From the NCBI RefSeq assembly GCF_019711615.1, contig NZ_JAIGNS010000002.1, positions 1,041,501 to 1,105,500 on the forward strand: a stretch of 64,000 nt of DNA, read 5' to 3'. Below are positions 36,245-45,684 of the stretch, in pieces. Source of the stretch: Qipengyuania intermedia (GTDB lineage Bacteria; Pseudomonadota; Alphaproteobacteria; Sphingomonadales; Sphingomonadaceae). The stretch's first letter is position 1. Each line of letters begins with the position of its first letter. The translations under genes were made by a program, and so were the position numbers. Below the pieces are notes generated by a model that was given only the letters and a program-made list of their open reading frames with translations, did no database searches and was not told the origin of the DNA.

Positions 36245-37645
36245 ATGGAACTTAGCGTTGTTGATGCTTCGAAGGCTGCGAGCATCGAGTCGATTCCGGA
36301 GGCTTGCGGCAAGGTCACGGTCGGGTGTTCCGATGTGGCCGGCATCGTGCAGGCGGTTATCGACAGTTCGGGAATCCTTCGCGCCGAGCATGCGGAGCTC
36401 CAGGGCACTGTCCACGAGCTCGAGAAAGACCAGCGCAAGGTTGCCGAAGCATCCGACGAGGCACGCCTCCTGTCCGCCCGCGCCATCGAGCGCCTGGGGC
36501 AGGGCACTGCACAGATCCAGTCGTCGCTGAGCCAGATCACCAATCTCCTCGACCTGGTCGAAACGCTGGCGACCCATGTCACCGGTTTCGCTGCGGCAAT
36601 GGATCAGGTGAAACGCTGTTCGCAGGACATCGAACAGATTGCGGAGACCACCAATATCCTCGCCCTCAATGCGACAATTGAGGCGATGCGCGCAGGCGAA
36701 GCCGGTCGCACTTTCGCCGTGGTCGCCAATGAGGTGAAGTCGCTAGCGGGTGAAACGCGCAAGGCGACGGATGAGATTTCGGACGTGATCGAAACACTCG
36801 GCACCGAGGCTGCGACCGTGATCGAGCGTATCGAAGCGGGCGCCAAGGCTTCCAACGAGGCCAAGAGCTCCGTCGCGAGTATCGATGCGACGATCTCGGG
36901 CGTCTCCCAGCTTGTCGAGGAAGTCGACCAGCAGAACGATCAGATCGCGCGTGCCACCGGCATGATGACCGAACACGTCGATCGTGTCTCGGCCGTGATC
37001 GAGAGTTTCGACCGCGCTGCCAGCGAAAACGAAAACAAGCTGGCGACCGCACACGATCGCATGGAAGAGCTCGAGCTGACCGCCAGCGACATGTTCGACA
37101 AGCTGGTGAAAGCGGGCCTCTCGCCGCAGGACAGCCAGCTGGTCGAGCGCGCTATCGATCACGCAAAGAACCTCGCCCGCATTGCCGAGGAGGCGATCGA
37201 GAAGGGCGAACTCACCATGGAGCAATTCTTCGACACGGATTACAAGGAGGTGCCGGGCACGAACCCGCAGCTCTTCCGCAACAAGCTCAGCGACTGGGCC
37301 GACCGCAACTGGCGCCCCATCATCGATTCGGTGGTGGCAGAAGGCGGCCCGATCATGATGTGCTCGCCCGCCGATATGAATGGCTTCCTGCCCACCCATG
37401 TCTCGGACCGGTCGCGCAAGCCTACCGGCGACCTGACCCACGACACCAAGTACTGCCGCAACGGTCGCATTATGCTGGAAGGCGTGGATGTCGCTGCGAA
37501 GAAGAGCACCGATCCTTACATGATGGCGGTTTACCGCCAGGAAGGGGACGGGAAGAACTACGTGGTCGTTCGCAACGTCTACGTGCCGCTGATCATCAAC
37601 GGCCGTCGCTGGGGCGACAGCGAACTGGCTTACTCGCTCAACTAA
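36245..37645 (+). CDS. Cytosolic methyl-accepting chemotaxis protein
   Basis: The 466-residue protein has no membrane segment. A coiled-coil signalling domain (about 60-290) contains the receptor hairpin tip [20 protein letters not shown] and the following [20 protein letters not shown]. The C-terminal domain (about 320-466) has [25 protein letters not shown] and [13 protein letters not shown], a sensor-like module seen at the ends of other soluble receptors. No che genes lie nearby. It is transcribed against both neighbours and ends in a strong terminator. Confidence 0.88.
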   Translation: MELSVVDASKAASIESIPEACGKVTVGCSDVAGIVQAVIDSSGILRAEHAELQGTVHELEKDQRKVAEASDEARLLSARAIERLGQGTAQIQSSLSQITNLLDLVETLATHVTGFAAAMDQVKRCSQDIEQIAETTNILALNATIEAMRAGEAGRTFAVVANEVKSLAGETRKATDEISDVIETLGTEAATVIERIEAGAKASNEAKSSVASIDATISGVSQLVEEVDQQNDQIARATGMMTEHVDRVSAVIESFDRAASENENKLATAHDRMEELELTASDMFDKLVKAGLSPQDSQLVERAIDHAKNLARIAEEAIEKGELTMEQFFDTDYKEVPGTNPQLFRNKLSDWADRNWRPIIDSVVAEGGPIMMCSPADMNGFLPTHVSDRSRKPTGDLTHDTKYCRNGRIMLEGVDVAAKKSTDPYMMAVYRQEGDGKNYVVVRNVYVPLIINGRRWGDSELAYSLN

Positions 37646-37662
37646 ACGACATACCCCGAGAG

Positions 37663-37698
37663 AAAAGGGCGCGCTCCGATTGTGGAACGCGCCCTTTT
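37663..37698. terminator. Bidirectional Rho-independent terminator
   Basis: AAAAGGGCGCG (37663-37673) pairs perfectly with CGCGCCCTTTT (37688-37698), so both strands end in a T-run. It separates the convergent chemoreceptor and MoxR genes. Confidence 0.9.
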
Positions 37699-37720
37699 CG
37701 CTGTCTGGTCGGAGCCGGAA

Positions 37721-38587
37721 TCAGGTCTGGCGGCGCGCCATGAAGGCAAGCCGTTCGAACATCATCACATCCTGCTCGTTCTTCAGCAATGCACCGTGCA
37801 GCGGGGGAATGGCGCTGTTCGGATTGCTGTCCTGCAGCACGTCGAGCGGCATGTCCTCGTTGAGAAGGAGCTTCAGCCAGTCCAGCAGTTCGCTGGTGCT
37901 GGGCTTCTTCTTCAGGCCGGGCACTTCACGCAGTTCGTAGAAGATCTCCATCGCCTTGGAGACGAGGTTCTTCTGGATGCCCGGATAGTGCACCTCGATG
38001 ATCTCGCGCATAGTGTCGCGATCGGGGAACTTGATATAGTGGAAGAAGCAGCGGCGCAGGAACGCGTCGGGCAATTCCTTCTCGTTGTTCGAGGTGATGA
38101 CGACGATCGGGCGTTCCTTGGCCTCGATACGCTCGTGCGTTTCGTAGACATCGAAGCTCATGCGGTCGAGTTCCTGCAGGAGATCGTTCGGAAACTCGAT
38201 ATCCGCCTTGTCGATCTCGTCGATCAGCAGGACGGGCAGTTCGGGGCTGGTGAAGGCCTCCCACAGCTTGCCCTTCTTGATGTAGTTCGAGATGTCGTGG
38301 ACACGCTCGTCGCCAAGCTGGCCGTCGCGCAGGCGGGCGACCGCGTCATATTCGTAGAGGCCCTGCTGCGCCTTGGTCGTCGACTTGACGTTCCATTCGA
38401 TCATCGGAGCGCCGAGCGCCTTGGAGATTTCATGCGCCAGCACGGTCTTGCCGGTGCCAGGCTCGCCCTTGACGAGCAGCGGGCGGCGCAACGTCACTGC
38501 GGCATTCACCGCGACCTTGAGGTCTTCGGTGGCGATATAGGAACTGGTACCTTCGAAACGGTTCTGTTCGGTCGATTGTTCGGACAT
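37721..38587 (-). CDS. MoxR-family AAA+ ATPase
   Basis: MoxR ATPases act as chaperones for cofactor or metal insertion together with VWA proteins. The 288-residue protein has Walker A GEPGTGKT (41-48), Walker B VLLIDEIDKAD, sensor 1 ITSNNEKEL and the arginine finger region DAFLRRCFFHYIKFPD. The C-terminal helical lid runs from about 200 to 288. The open frame continues upstream into antisense of the hydrolase gene; MSEQSTEQNR at 38587 is the real start. The VWA partner is at 34941-36122. Confidence 0.93.
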   Translation of the reverse strand: MSEQSTEQNRFEGTSSYIATEDLKVAVNAAVTLRRPLLVKGEPGTGKTVLAHEISKALGAPMIEWNVKSTTKAQQGLYEYDAVARLRDGQLGDERVHDISNYIKKGKLWEAFTSPELPVLLIDEIDKADIEFPNDLLQELDRMSFDVYETHERIEAKERPIVVITSNNEKELPDAFLRRCFFHYIKFPDRDTMREIIEVHYPGIQKNLVSKAMEIFYELREVPGLKKKPSTSELLDWLKLLLNEDMPLDVLQDSNPNSAIPPLHGALLKNEQDVMMFERLAFMARRQT

Positions 38588-38686
38588 GGGTTTTCCCTTG
38601 CAACTTGTGCGATGCGTTAGGGCTAGGGCACGCTTAGGGCAAGGGGGCGTTGTAACACTTGCATCCCCAAGGACGAAGGAGGGTAC

Positions 38687-39916
38687 ATGCCGACCGAAAA
38701 CCTGACGATTGCTACCGACGCCGGCCATGACCTGACCGGCTCGCTGGAAATGCCGACCGGGCTCGTGCGCGGCGCGGCACTGTTTGCTCACTGCTTCACC
38801 TGCACCAAGCAGAGCCGGGCGGCGGTGGCGGTTGCGCGTGCATTGGCGCGTGAGGGGATTGCTACGTTGCGGTTCGATTTTACCGGTCTCGGAGGAAGCG
38901 GTGGAGAGTTCGGCAGGGCCGGCTTCGCAGCGGATGTGTCCGATCTTGTCGCGGCCGGGAGCTACATGGTCGAGCGCTTCCAGCAACCGATCCTGCTCGT
39001 CGGACATAGTCTGGGCGGCGCAGCCGTGCTTGCCGCAGCAGACGAGATCGGCGCACAGCACGTTGCGGCAATCGCCACCATCGGCGCTCCTTCGGATGTG
39101 CCGCACGTGCTGCGCAATATCGACGGAGACATCGAGGCGATCCGGAGCAAGGGCGAAGGCGAGGTAAGGATCGGCGGCCAGGAGTTCTGCCTCGGCAGGG
39201 AATTCCTTGAGCGGGTCGAGAATATCGACCTTCTCGACGAGGTGAAGCGTCTCAGGAAGCCGCTCCTGTTCCTGCATTCCCCGACCGACGCCATCGTCGG
39301 GGTGGAACACGCGAGCGCGCTTTTCCAGGCTGCCAAACATCCCAAGAGCTTCGTCAGCCTCGAGGGCGCCGATCATCTTCTGCTGCAGGAACAGGACGCC
39401 GATTTCGCAGCGCGGGTGATTGCTGGCTGGGCCCATCGTTACCTGCCACTGCGGGACGACTGGCCGATGCCGGAAGAAGGCATCGTCGCTTGTACCGGCC
39501 ATGGAAAATTCGGCACCGAGGTCCACACCGTCGCCCACCAGTTCATCGCCGATGAGCCGAAAAGCTATGGCGGTGATGACAGTGGGCCGACACCCTATGA
39601 TCTTCTCAACGCTGCGCTCGGCACCTGCACGGCGATGACGATGAAGATGTATGCCGATCGCAAGAAGTGGCCCCTGGAAGGCGTCAGCGTCCATGTCACG
39701 CATGAGCGCAAGCACGCCGAAGAGTGCGATCATGTCGAAGCGATGGAGGAGGGCAAGCAGATGCAGGCCCTCAATCGCGTGATTTCAATCCGCGGGGATG
39801 CGCTGGACGATGACCAAAGGGCGCGCCTGCTCGAAATAGCCGACAAGTGTCCCGTGCATCGCACGCTCGAAGGCGAATTGCATGTGCACACCCGCTTGGA
39901 CGAGGTGGCTGACTAG
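38687..39916 (+). CDS. Bifunctional alpha/beta hydrolase-OsmC fusion
   Basis: Residues 1 to about 255 are an alpha/beta hydrolase with the nucleophile elbow GHSLGG and an acid/His segment near LHSPTDAIVG and GADHLL. Residues 270-409 are an OsmC-like domain with peroxidatic Cys in ALGTCTAMTMKMYADR and the resolving Cys in DKCPVHRTLEGEL. OsmC proteins reduce organic hydroperoxides. The fusion recurs in proteobacteria; how the two activities cooperate is unknown. The gene is divergent from the MoxR gene. Confidence 0.9.
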   Translation: MPTENLTIATDAGHDLTGSLEMPTGLVRGAALFAHCFTCTKQSRAAVAVARALAREGIATLRFDFTGLGGSGGEFGRAGFAADVSDLVAAGSYMVERFQQPILLVGHSLGGAAVLAAADEIGAQHVAAIATIGAPSDVPHVLRNIDGDIEAIRSKGEGEVRIGGQEFCLGREFLERVENIDLLDEVKRLRKPLLFLHSPTDAIVGVEHASALFQAAKHPKSFVSLEGADHLLLQEQDADFAARVIAGWAHRYLPLRDDWPMPEEGIVACTGHGKFGTEVHTVAHQFIADEPKSYGGDDSGPTPYDLLNAALGTCTAMTMKMYADRKKWPLEGVSVHVTHERKHAEECDHVEAMEEGKQMQALNRVISIRGDALDDDQRARLLEIADKCPVHRTLEGELHVHTRLDEVAD

Positions 39917-40290
39917 CCGAGCATCGAGAGGGCGGTAATCCCGAAGAAAAATGCGAGCGTCAGGCCGGTGGCCCATTGCCAAGGCTTGGGCGCGCCGTGC
40001 ATTCCGCGATCCCAGGTGAACTGCCAGATCATCCCGGTGATCAGCAGGGCAATGGCAACGACGACCAGTCGCGGCAGTCCAAGAAGGCCCCAGAACAACA
40101 TGACCGCGGCTGGCTGGGCCACGACCTGGAGGACGAGCGCTCCCGCGAACCAGGCGATAGGGATCGGCCGGTAAGCGGCGTCCGATGCGTACCAGTCCGG
40201 AAGCGCGGTATCGGTCCGGGCGATGCGGCGGTCACCCGCCATCACATCGCCTTCGTTCGCGTCTTCCGGATCGTTTCTATCGTCAGGCAT
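39913..40290 (-). CDS. Small membrane protein of unknown function
   Basis: The 125-residue protein has a polar N-terminus and three hydrophobic segments: about 45-70 (IAWFAGALVLQVVAQPAAVM), 74-92 (LVVVAIALLITGMIWQF) and 107-124. No family is recognised. Its start overlaps the 3' end of parE by 8 bp, so it is probably cotranscribed with it. Its stop overlaps the convergent hydrolase-OsmC gene by four bases. Confidence 0.65.
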   Translation of the reverse strand: MPDDRNDPEDANEGDVMAGDRRIARTDTALPDWYASDAAYRPIPIAWFAGALVLQVVAQPAAVMLFWGLLGLPRLVVVAIALLITGMIWQFTWDRGMHGAPKPWQWATGLTLAFFFGITALSMLG

Positions 40291-42259
40291 CGATCATTTC
40301 GCGGTCGAATTCCCCGGCATTGTTCTGGATGAAGTTAAAACGATGCTCGGGGTTGCGGCCCATGAGCTGGTCCACCAGTTCCTTGACCTTTGCACGGTCC
40401 TCGAATTCGGCGGGCAGGGTGATCCGGATCAGCGAACGTGTCTCCGGGTTCATGGTCGTTTCACGCAGCTGCTGGGGGTTCATTTCGCCGAGGCCCTTGA
40501 AGCGGCCGACTTCGACCTTCTTGCCCTTGAAGACCGTTTCTTCCAGTTCCTTGCGGTGCTCGTCGTCACGCGCATAGCGGCTCTCCTTGCCCGCCGTCAG
40601 ACGATAGAGCGGTGGCTGGGCAAGGTAGAGGTGGCCGTTGCGCACCACGTCCGTCATTTCCTGGAAGAAGAACGTCATCAGGAGCGTGGCGATATGCGCG
40701 CCGTCGACATCGGCGTCGGTCATGATGATGATGCGGTCGTAGCGCAGGTTCTCCGCATCGCAATCCTTGCGGGTCCCGCAGCCCATCGCCAGGCTCAGGT
40801 CCGCGATCTCGCTGTTGGCGCGGATCTTGTCGGCAGTCGCGCTGGCGACGTTGAGGATCTTGCCGCGGATGGGAAGGATCGCCTGCGTTTTGCGATTACG
40901 GGCCTGCTTGGCGCTGCCCCCTGCCGAATCCCCTTCGACGATAAACAGTTCCGTCTCGCCGTCGCCTTCGCCGCTGCAATCGGTCAGCTTGCCGGGCAGA
41001 CGGAGCTTTTTCGCATTGGTCGCGGTCTTGCGCTTGATCTCGCGTTCCTGCTTGCGGCGCAGGCGCTCGTCCATCCGCTCCATGACCTGGCCGAGCAGCG
41101 CTTTGCCGCGGTCCATGTTATCGGAGAGGAAGTGGTCGAAATGGTCGCGGACTGCGTTTTCGACCAGGCGGACAGCCTCGGGCGAAGTCAGGCGATCCTT
41201 CGTCTGGCTTTGGAACTGGGGGTCGCGGATAAAGACCGACAGCATGACCTCGGCACCGTTCATCACGTCGTCGGCGGTGAGGTCCTTGGCTTTTTTGGTG
41301 CCGGTCAGATCGCCGAAGGCCCTTAGCCCCTTGGTCAGGGCTGCGCGCAGGCCCTGCTCGTGCGTGCCGCCATCGGGAGTGGGGACGGTGTTGCAGTACC
41401 AGCTGGTCGACCCGTCGGAGAAAAGCGGCCACGCAATGGCCCATTCCACGCGGCCCTGCTCATCGGGGAAATCCTGATTGCCTGCAAAGGGCTGCGCGGT
41501 GACGCATTCGCGCCCGCCCAGCTGTTCTGCAAGGTGATCTGCAAGCCCGCCCGGAAATTTGAAGACGGCTTCTGCCGGAACATCGTCGCTCGTCAAAGCT
41601 TCTGCACATTTCCAGCGGATCTCGACACCTGCGAAAAGATACGCCTTCGAGCGGGCGAGCTTGAACAGCCGTTTCGGCTTGAAGGCGCGGTCGCCGAAGA
41701 TCTCCGCATCCGGGGTGAAGGTAACGGTGGTGCCGCGCCGGTTCGGAGTGGGGCCGAGCTCCTGCAGCTTGCCGGTAGGATGTCCCTTGGAGAATTCCTG
41801 CGCGAAAAGCTGTTTGTCGCGGGCCACCTCGACGCGGGTGTAGTCCGAAAGGGCGTTGACGACCGAAACACCGACACCGTGCAGGCCGCCGCTGGTCGCA
41901 TAGGCCTTGCCCGAGAACTTGCCGCCCGAGTGCAGGGTGGTGAGAATGACCTCCAGCGTGGATTTGCCGGGGTATTTCGGATGTTCCGCCACCGGGATGC
42001 CGCGACCATTGTCACTGATCGTGACCTTGTTTCCTTCGTCTAGACGGATCTCGATCCTGCTGGCATGGCCTGCAACCGCTTCGTCCATGGCATTATCGAG
42101 CACCTCGGCGACGAGGTGGTGCAGGGCGCGATCGTCGGTCCCGCCGATATACATGCCCGGGCGGCGGCGCACCGGTTCGAGGCCTTCGAGGACCTCGATG
42201 GATGATGCGTCGTAATCGCCGCTCGATGTGGGCGTGTTCTCGAAAAGATCGTCGGCCAT
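40283..42259 (-). CDS. parE: DNA topoisomerase IV subunit B
   Basis: ParE is the ATPase subunit of topoisomerase IV, which decatenates chromosomes. The 658-residue sequence has the GHKL ATPase (EVLDNAMDEAVAG, SDNGRGIPV, GLHGVGVSVVNALS) and the transducer. The TOPRIM region has EGDSAGGSAKQARNRKTQ and ITDADVDGAHIATLL-like TDADVDGAHI, then the C-terminal KGLGEMNPQQLRETTMNP. Its size, without the GyrB insertion, supports ParE over GyrB. Confidence 0.96.
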   Translation of the reverse strand: MADDLFENTPTSSGDYDASSIEVLEGLEPVRRRPGMYIGGTDDRALHHLVAEVLDNAMDEAVAGHASRIEIRLDEGNKVTISDNGRGIPVAEHPKYPGKSTLEVILTTLHSGGKFSGKAYATSGGLHGVGVSVVNALSDYTRVEVARDKQLFAQEFSKGHPTGKLQELGPTPNRRGTTVTFTPDAEIFGDRAFKPKRLFKLARSKAYLFAGVEIRWKCAEALTSDDVPAEAVFKFPGGLADHLAEQLGGRECVTAQPFAGNQDFPDEQGRVEWAIAWPLFSDGSTSWYCNTVPTPDGGTHEQGLRAALTKGLRAFGDLTGTKKAKDLTADDVMNGAEVMLSVFIRDPQFQSQTKDRLTSPEAVRLVENAVRDHFDHFLSDNMDRGKALLGQVMERMDERLRRKQEREIKRKTATNAKKLRLPGKLTDCSGEGDGETELFIVEGDSAGGSAKQARNRKTQAILPIRGKILNVASATADKIRANSEIADLSLAMGCGTRKDCDAENLRYDRIIIMTDADVDGAHIATLLMTFFFQEMTDVVRNGHLYLAQPPLYRLTAGKESRYARDDEHRKELEETVFKGKKVEVGRFKGLGEMNPQQLRETTMNPETRSLIRITLPAEFEDRAKVKELVDQLMGRNPEHRFNFIQNNAGEFDREMIDA

Positions 42260-42274
42260 GGTGAGTGCTATATC

Positions 42275-42292
42275 GCGCGCGAATCCGCGCGC
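42275..42292 (-). terminator. GC-rich hairpin between PBP-activator gene and parE
   Basis: GCGCGCG (42275-42281) pairs with CGCGCGC (42286-42292) around AATC. It lies in the 62 bp between the PBP-activator stop and the parE start. It may be a terminator without a T-run or part of the parE promoter/leader, since TATAGC on the minus strand is adjacent. Confidence 0.3.
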
Positions 42293-42321
42293 ACAAGCAC
42301 CGCCGTGACGTTATCCGCCTG

Positions 42322-43464
42322 TCAGAAGCCCGAAGGAGCCCTGGAGACGGTGATTATCCCGCCATCGCTGACCGATCGCACCTCGAGGGCACGTTCCACG
42401 ATGCCGTTGCGCTGGAAGCGGAAAGGGCCGTCCATCCCGTCGAAACCTCCCGACTGGAAAAGGATGTCGGTCGGGAATTCACGTCCGACTTCCCAGTCGC
42501 GTGCTGCGCGCAAGGTGAGAAGCACGGCATCGTAACCCAGCGTCGCGACACGATAGGGCTGGCTGCCGAACCGCGCCTCGTAGCTGGTGACGAATCCGCC
42601 GTAGCGTCCGTCCGTCACAGCAGAGAACAGCGCACCTTCCAGCGCCTCGAGCCGCAACAGCGCGCTTTCGCCAGCCCACCGCTCCGTCCCGAGGATACGC
42701 AGGGAAGGCGACACAATCGCCTGTGCCCCGCGGATCGAGGGCGTTCCCCCATCGGCGATCAAAACCGTGTCGAACCCGCCCATAGCCTTGAGCCTTCCGG
42801 CGGCGCTGACGACCGAAGTGTTCGTGCGGGAATAGCGCTCTGTAGCAACTAGCCGACCGCCGTAGGACGTAAGGGCGGAGCGCAGGGCAGCTTCGGCGCG
42901 ACTGCCATAGTCGGATTCGGGGGCCAGGACGGCGAATGTATTTGCGCCCTGTTGTCGCGCATATTCCACGCTGCGGGAGATGGACTGTTCCGGAATGTGA
43001 CCCATGATGAAGACGCCGGGCCCGGCAACCGTGGTATCATTCGAGAAACTGATGATCGGCACATTCTCCGCCGCTGCCGTCGATCGAACGGCCGCCACAT
43101 TGCTCCCGAGCAGGGGGCCGAGGATGAGGCGACTGCCATCGGCAAGGGCGTCGTTCGCAGCTGCCTGGGCCCCGCGCGCAGTGTCGTAAGTCGTGATGCG
43201 GATATTGTCGGCATTCGTATCGAGGAGGGCCATCGTCGTCGCATTCGCGATCGACTGGCCGACCGCACCATTGTCTCCGGACATGGGCACCAGCAGAGCG
43301 ACTCGGTGCCGCTCCCCGTCCTGCGGCAAGCTCGTAGCACTGGGTTCCGGCGTCGGCGCTGGCGGAGCGGGCTCGGCCGTCTTGGGAATGATCGCGCATC
43401 CAGACAGCGCCATCGCTCCGAATGCCGCGATTGCACCGCGCCGGTTCATAAATGCCTGCTTCAT
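42322..43464 (-). CDS. Penicillin-binding protein activator, LpoA-like lipoprotein
   Basis: The 380-residue protein has a lipoprotein signal ending MALSGC (about residue 23), a Pro-rich tether and a periplasmic-binding-protein fold of the LpoA C-terminal type. Characteristic segments are RVALLVPMSGDNGAVGQSI, ILGPLLGSNVAAV and FAVLAPESDYGSRAEAAL. LpoA activates PBP1A in gammaproteobacteria. Divergent placement beside rsmI-yraN-gshB matches the yraM/yraL/yraN cluster. Activation of a bifunctional PBP here is inferred from the family. Confidence 0.88.
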   Translation of the reverse strand: MKQAFMNRRGAIAAFGAMALSGCAIIPKTAEPAPPAPTPEPSATSLPQDGERHRVALLVPMSGDNGAVGQSIANATTMALLDTNADNIRITTYDTARGAQAAANDALADGSRLILGPLLGSNVAAVRSTAAAENVPIISFSNDTTVAGPGVFIMGHIPEQSISRSVEYARQQGANTFAVLAPESDYGSRAEAALRSALTSYGGRLVATERYSRTNTSVVSAAGRLKAMGGFDTVLIADGGTPSIRGAQAIVSPSLRILGTERWAGESALLRLEALEGALFSAVTDGRYGGFVTSYEARFGSQPYRVATLGYDAVLLTLRAARDWEVGREFPTDILFQSGGFDGMDGPFRFQRNGIVERALEVRSVSDGGIITVSRAPSGF

Positions 43465-43501
43465 CCTTGCCGCGTCCCTTTTTGCTGGTCATGGAAGGCA
43501 T

Positions 43502-44359
43502 GTGAGCGAACCCGCATCCCCTGCGCCTGACGAAAGTCTTACACCCGGTCTCTATCTCGTTGCCACCCCAATCGGCAATCTGGGCGACATAACGATGCGC
43601 GCTGTCGATATCCTGCGCCGCTGCGACGGGGTCGCCTGCGAGGACACGCGCGTCACGGGCAAACTGCTCAAACACCTCGGAATTTCGAAACCCATGTGGC
43701 GCTACGACGACCATAGCGAGCATCGGGACCGGTCGAGGCTCGTCGGCTCCATGCAAACGAGGGCAGTCGCACTGGTGAGCGACGCAGGGACACCCATGGT
43801 GAGCGATCCCGGCTATCGGCTTGTCAACGATTGCAGGGAGCAAGGCATACCTGTCACCAGCCTTCCGGGGCCCTGCGCGGCCGTGGTCGGGCTGACCCTT
43901 TCCGGCCTACCGAACGACCGCTTCCTGTTCGCAGGCTTTTTGCCGTCGAGAGAGAAGGGACGCAGAGAAACTCTGGAAGAGCTAGCCGCGATCGACGCCA
44001 CGCTGGTGCTCTACGAGACCGCGCCGCGCCTTCTGAAGACACTAGCCACCATCGAGGAACTCCTGCCTAAGCGAGAGATCGCCGTCGCGCGCGAATTGAC
44101 CAAGCTGCACGAGGAATGCCGCCGCGGCTTCGCCTCCGGCCTGATGGCCTATTACGACGCCAACCCTCCGCGCGGCGAGATCGTCCTGCTCATCGGTCCC
44201 CCCGAGGCGGTCCAGGCGAACGAGGCGGATGCGGACGATATGCTGCGCAAAGCTCTGGCGACCATGAAACCCTCTCAGGCTGCAGGACACGTAGCCAAGG
44301 AAACGGGTCTCGATCGCAAGGCCCTTTATGCCCGCGCCATGGATCTCAAATCGGAATGA
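43502..44359 (+). CDS. rsmI: 16S rRNA (cytidine-1402-2'-O)-methyltransferase
   Basis: RsmI methylates C1402 of 16S rRNA at the decoding centre. The 285-residue protein has the tetrapyrrole-methylase-fold motifs ATPIGNLGDIT, CEDTR, VSDAGTPMVSDPG and LPGPCAAVVGL. GTG at 43502 is chosen because GGAAGG precedes it by a few bases and no ATG fits the frame. Its stop overlaps yraN as ATGA. Confidence 0.96.
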   Translation: MSEPASPAPDESLTPGLYLVATPIGNLGDITMRAVDILRRCDGVACEDTRVTGKLLKHLGISKPMWRYDDHSEHRDRSRLVGSMQTRAVALVSDAGTPMVSDPGYRLVNDCREQGIPVTSLPGPCAAVVGLTLSGLPNDRFLFAGFLPSREKGRRETLEELAAIDATLVLYETAPRLLKTLATIEELLPKREIAVARELTKLHEECRRGFASGLMAYYDANPPRGEIVLLIGPPEAVQANEADADDMLRKALATMKPSQAAGHVAKETGLDRKALYARAMDLKSE

Positions 44360-44706
44360 AGCGGCAGGTTGCCGAACGTAACGGCAGGGACGGCGAAGCG
44401 AGGGCGGCATTCTGGCTTCGCGCCAAAGGCTGGCACATCCTCGACCAGCGGGTGAAGACCAAGGCAGGCGAAATCGACCTTGTCGCAAAACGCGGGAATA
44501 TCGTCGCCTTCATCGAGGTGAAGTGGCGCAGCAAGCGCGCGGAACTCGACAATGCAATCGACGAGCGTCGGCTGGCGCGTGTCGCGGCGGCAACAGAATC
44601 CGTCGCTCATCGCTATGCGACCAATGGAGAGGACATCCGCGTGGACGTGATCCTGCTTGCACCGGGCGCTTTCCCTCGCCACATCGCCAACGCCTGGCAA
44701 CCTTAG
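44356..44706 (+). CDS. YraN family (UPF0102) nuclease-fold protein
   Basis: The 116-residue protein has a restriction-endonuclease-like core with AGEIDLVAKRGNIVAFIEVK, where the Glu, Asp, Glu and Lys occupy typical catalytic positions of Holliday-junction-resolvase-like folds. Its biological role is not settled. It is coupled to rsmI by an ATGA overlap and lies 9 bp before gshB, the usual arrangement of this cluster. Confidence 0.93.
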   Translation: MKRQVAERNGRDGEARAAFWLRAKGWHILDQRVKTKAGEIDLVAKRGNIVAFIEVKWRSKRAELDNAIDERRLARVAAATESVAHRYATNGEDIRVDVILLAPGAFPRHIANAWQP

Positions 44707-44715
44707 GAGATCGCA

Positions 44716-45684
44716 ATGGGCCTGCGTGTCGCCGTCCAGATGGACCCGCTCGAAAGCATCAATATCGCCGGGGACAGCAGCTTCGCGCTGATGCTGGCCG
44801 CACAGGCAAGGGGACACGAAGTCTGGCACTACGACGTCACCTCGCTCGCTTATGAAAGCGACGGCACCCCTGCAGGACGGATCACGGCCCATGCCGCGCC
44901 GGTCACCGTCCAGCGCGTGGAAGGCGATCATTTCACGGCTGGTGAAAGGCGCAGGATCGACCTTGCTCGGGATATCGACGTCGTCCTGATGCGGCAGGAT
45001 CCGCCGTTCCACCTCGGCTATATCAGCTCTGCGCTCCTGCTGGATCGCCTCAAAAGCACGACCCTTGTGATCAACGATCCCCGCGAAGTGGTGAATGCGC
45101 CGGAGAAGATGTTAGTTCTCGATTACGCGCGTTTCATGCCGCCGACGATGATTGCGCGGCACCTCGATGATTTGCGGGCCTTCCAGCAAAAGCACGGATC
45201 GGTCGTTATCAAGCCGCTCCATGGCAATGGCGGCAAGGCGATCTTCCGTCTGGACGAGACGGGTACGAACCTGTCCGCGCTTAGCGAGGTGTTCGACCTT
45301 ACCTGGCCAGAGCCGCACATGATCCAGCCCTTCCTCCCCGAAGTCAGCGAAGGCGACAAGCGGATCGTCTTGGTCGACGGGGAATTTGCCGGGGCAATCA
45401 ATCGCTTCCCGGGCGAAGGTGAGTTTCGTTCGAACCTTGCGCAGGGCGGCCATGCCGAAGCCACCGGTCTCTCCGAAAGGGAAGAGGAAATTTGCGCAGC
45501 GATGGGCCCTGAGCTCAAGAAGAGGGGGCTGGTATTCGTCGGCATCGATGTGATCGGCGGCCAATACCTGACCGAGATCAACGTGACTTCGCCCACTGGC
45601 ATCGTCGCCATCGACAAGTTCAACGGAACCGATACTCCCGCGCTGATCTGGGACGCGATCGAGCGACGTCACGCCGCTATGTGA
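44716..45684 (+). CDS. gshB: Glutathione synthase
   Basis: GshB ligates glycine to gamma-glutamylcysteine using ATP. The 322-residue ATP-grasp enzyme begins LRVAVQMDPLESINIAGDSS and has VLMRQDPPFHLGYI, VIKPLHGNGGKAIF and FVGIDVIGGQYLTEINVTSP, all standard. It is last of the rsmI-yraN-gshB set and abuts the convergent xerC with no gap. Confidence 0.97.
   Translation: MGLRVAVQMDPLESINIAGDSSFALMLAAQARGHEVWHYDVTSLAYESDGTPAGRITAHAAPVTVQRVEGDHFTAGERRRIDLARDIDVVLMRQDPPFHLGYISSALLLDRLKSTTLVINDPREVVNAPEKMLVLDYARFMPPTMIARHLDDLRAFQQKHGSVVIKPLHGNGGKAIFRLDETGTNLSALSEVFDLTWPEPHMIQPFLPEVSEGDKRIVLVDGEFAGAINRFPGEGEFRSNLAQGGHAEATGLSEREEEICAAMGPELKKRGLVFVGIDVIGGQYLTEINVTSPTGIVAIDKFNGTDTPALIWDAIERRHAAM

Noticed and set aside
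38588-39733. Long N-terminal extension of the MoxR reading frame
   Set aside because: The extension is antisense to the hydrolase-OsmC gene and unlike any MoxR protein. The normal N-terminus begins at 38587.
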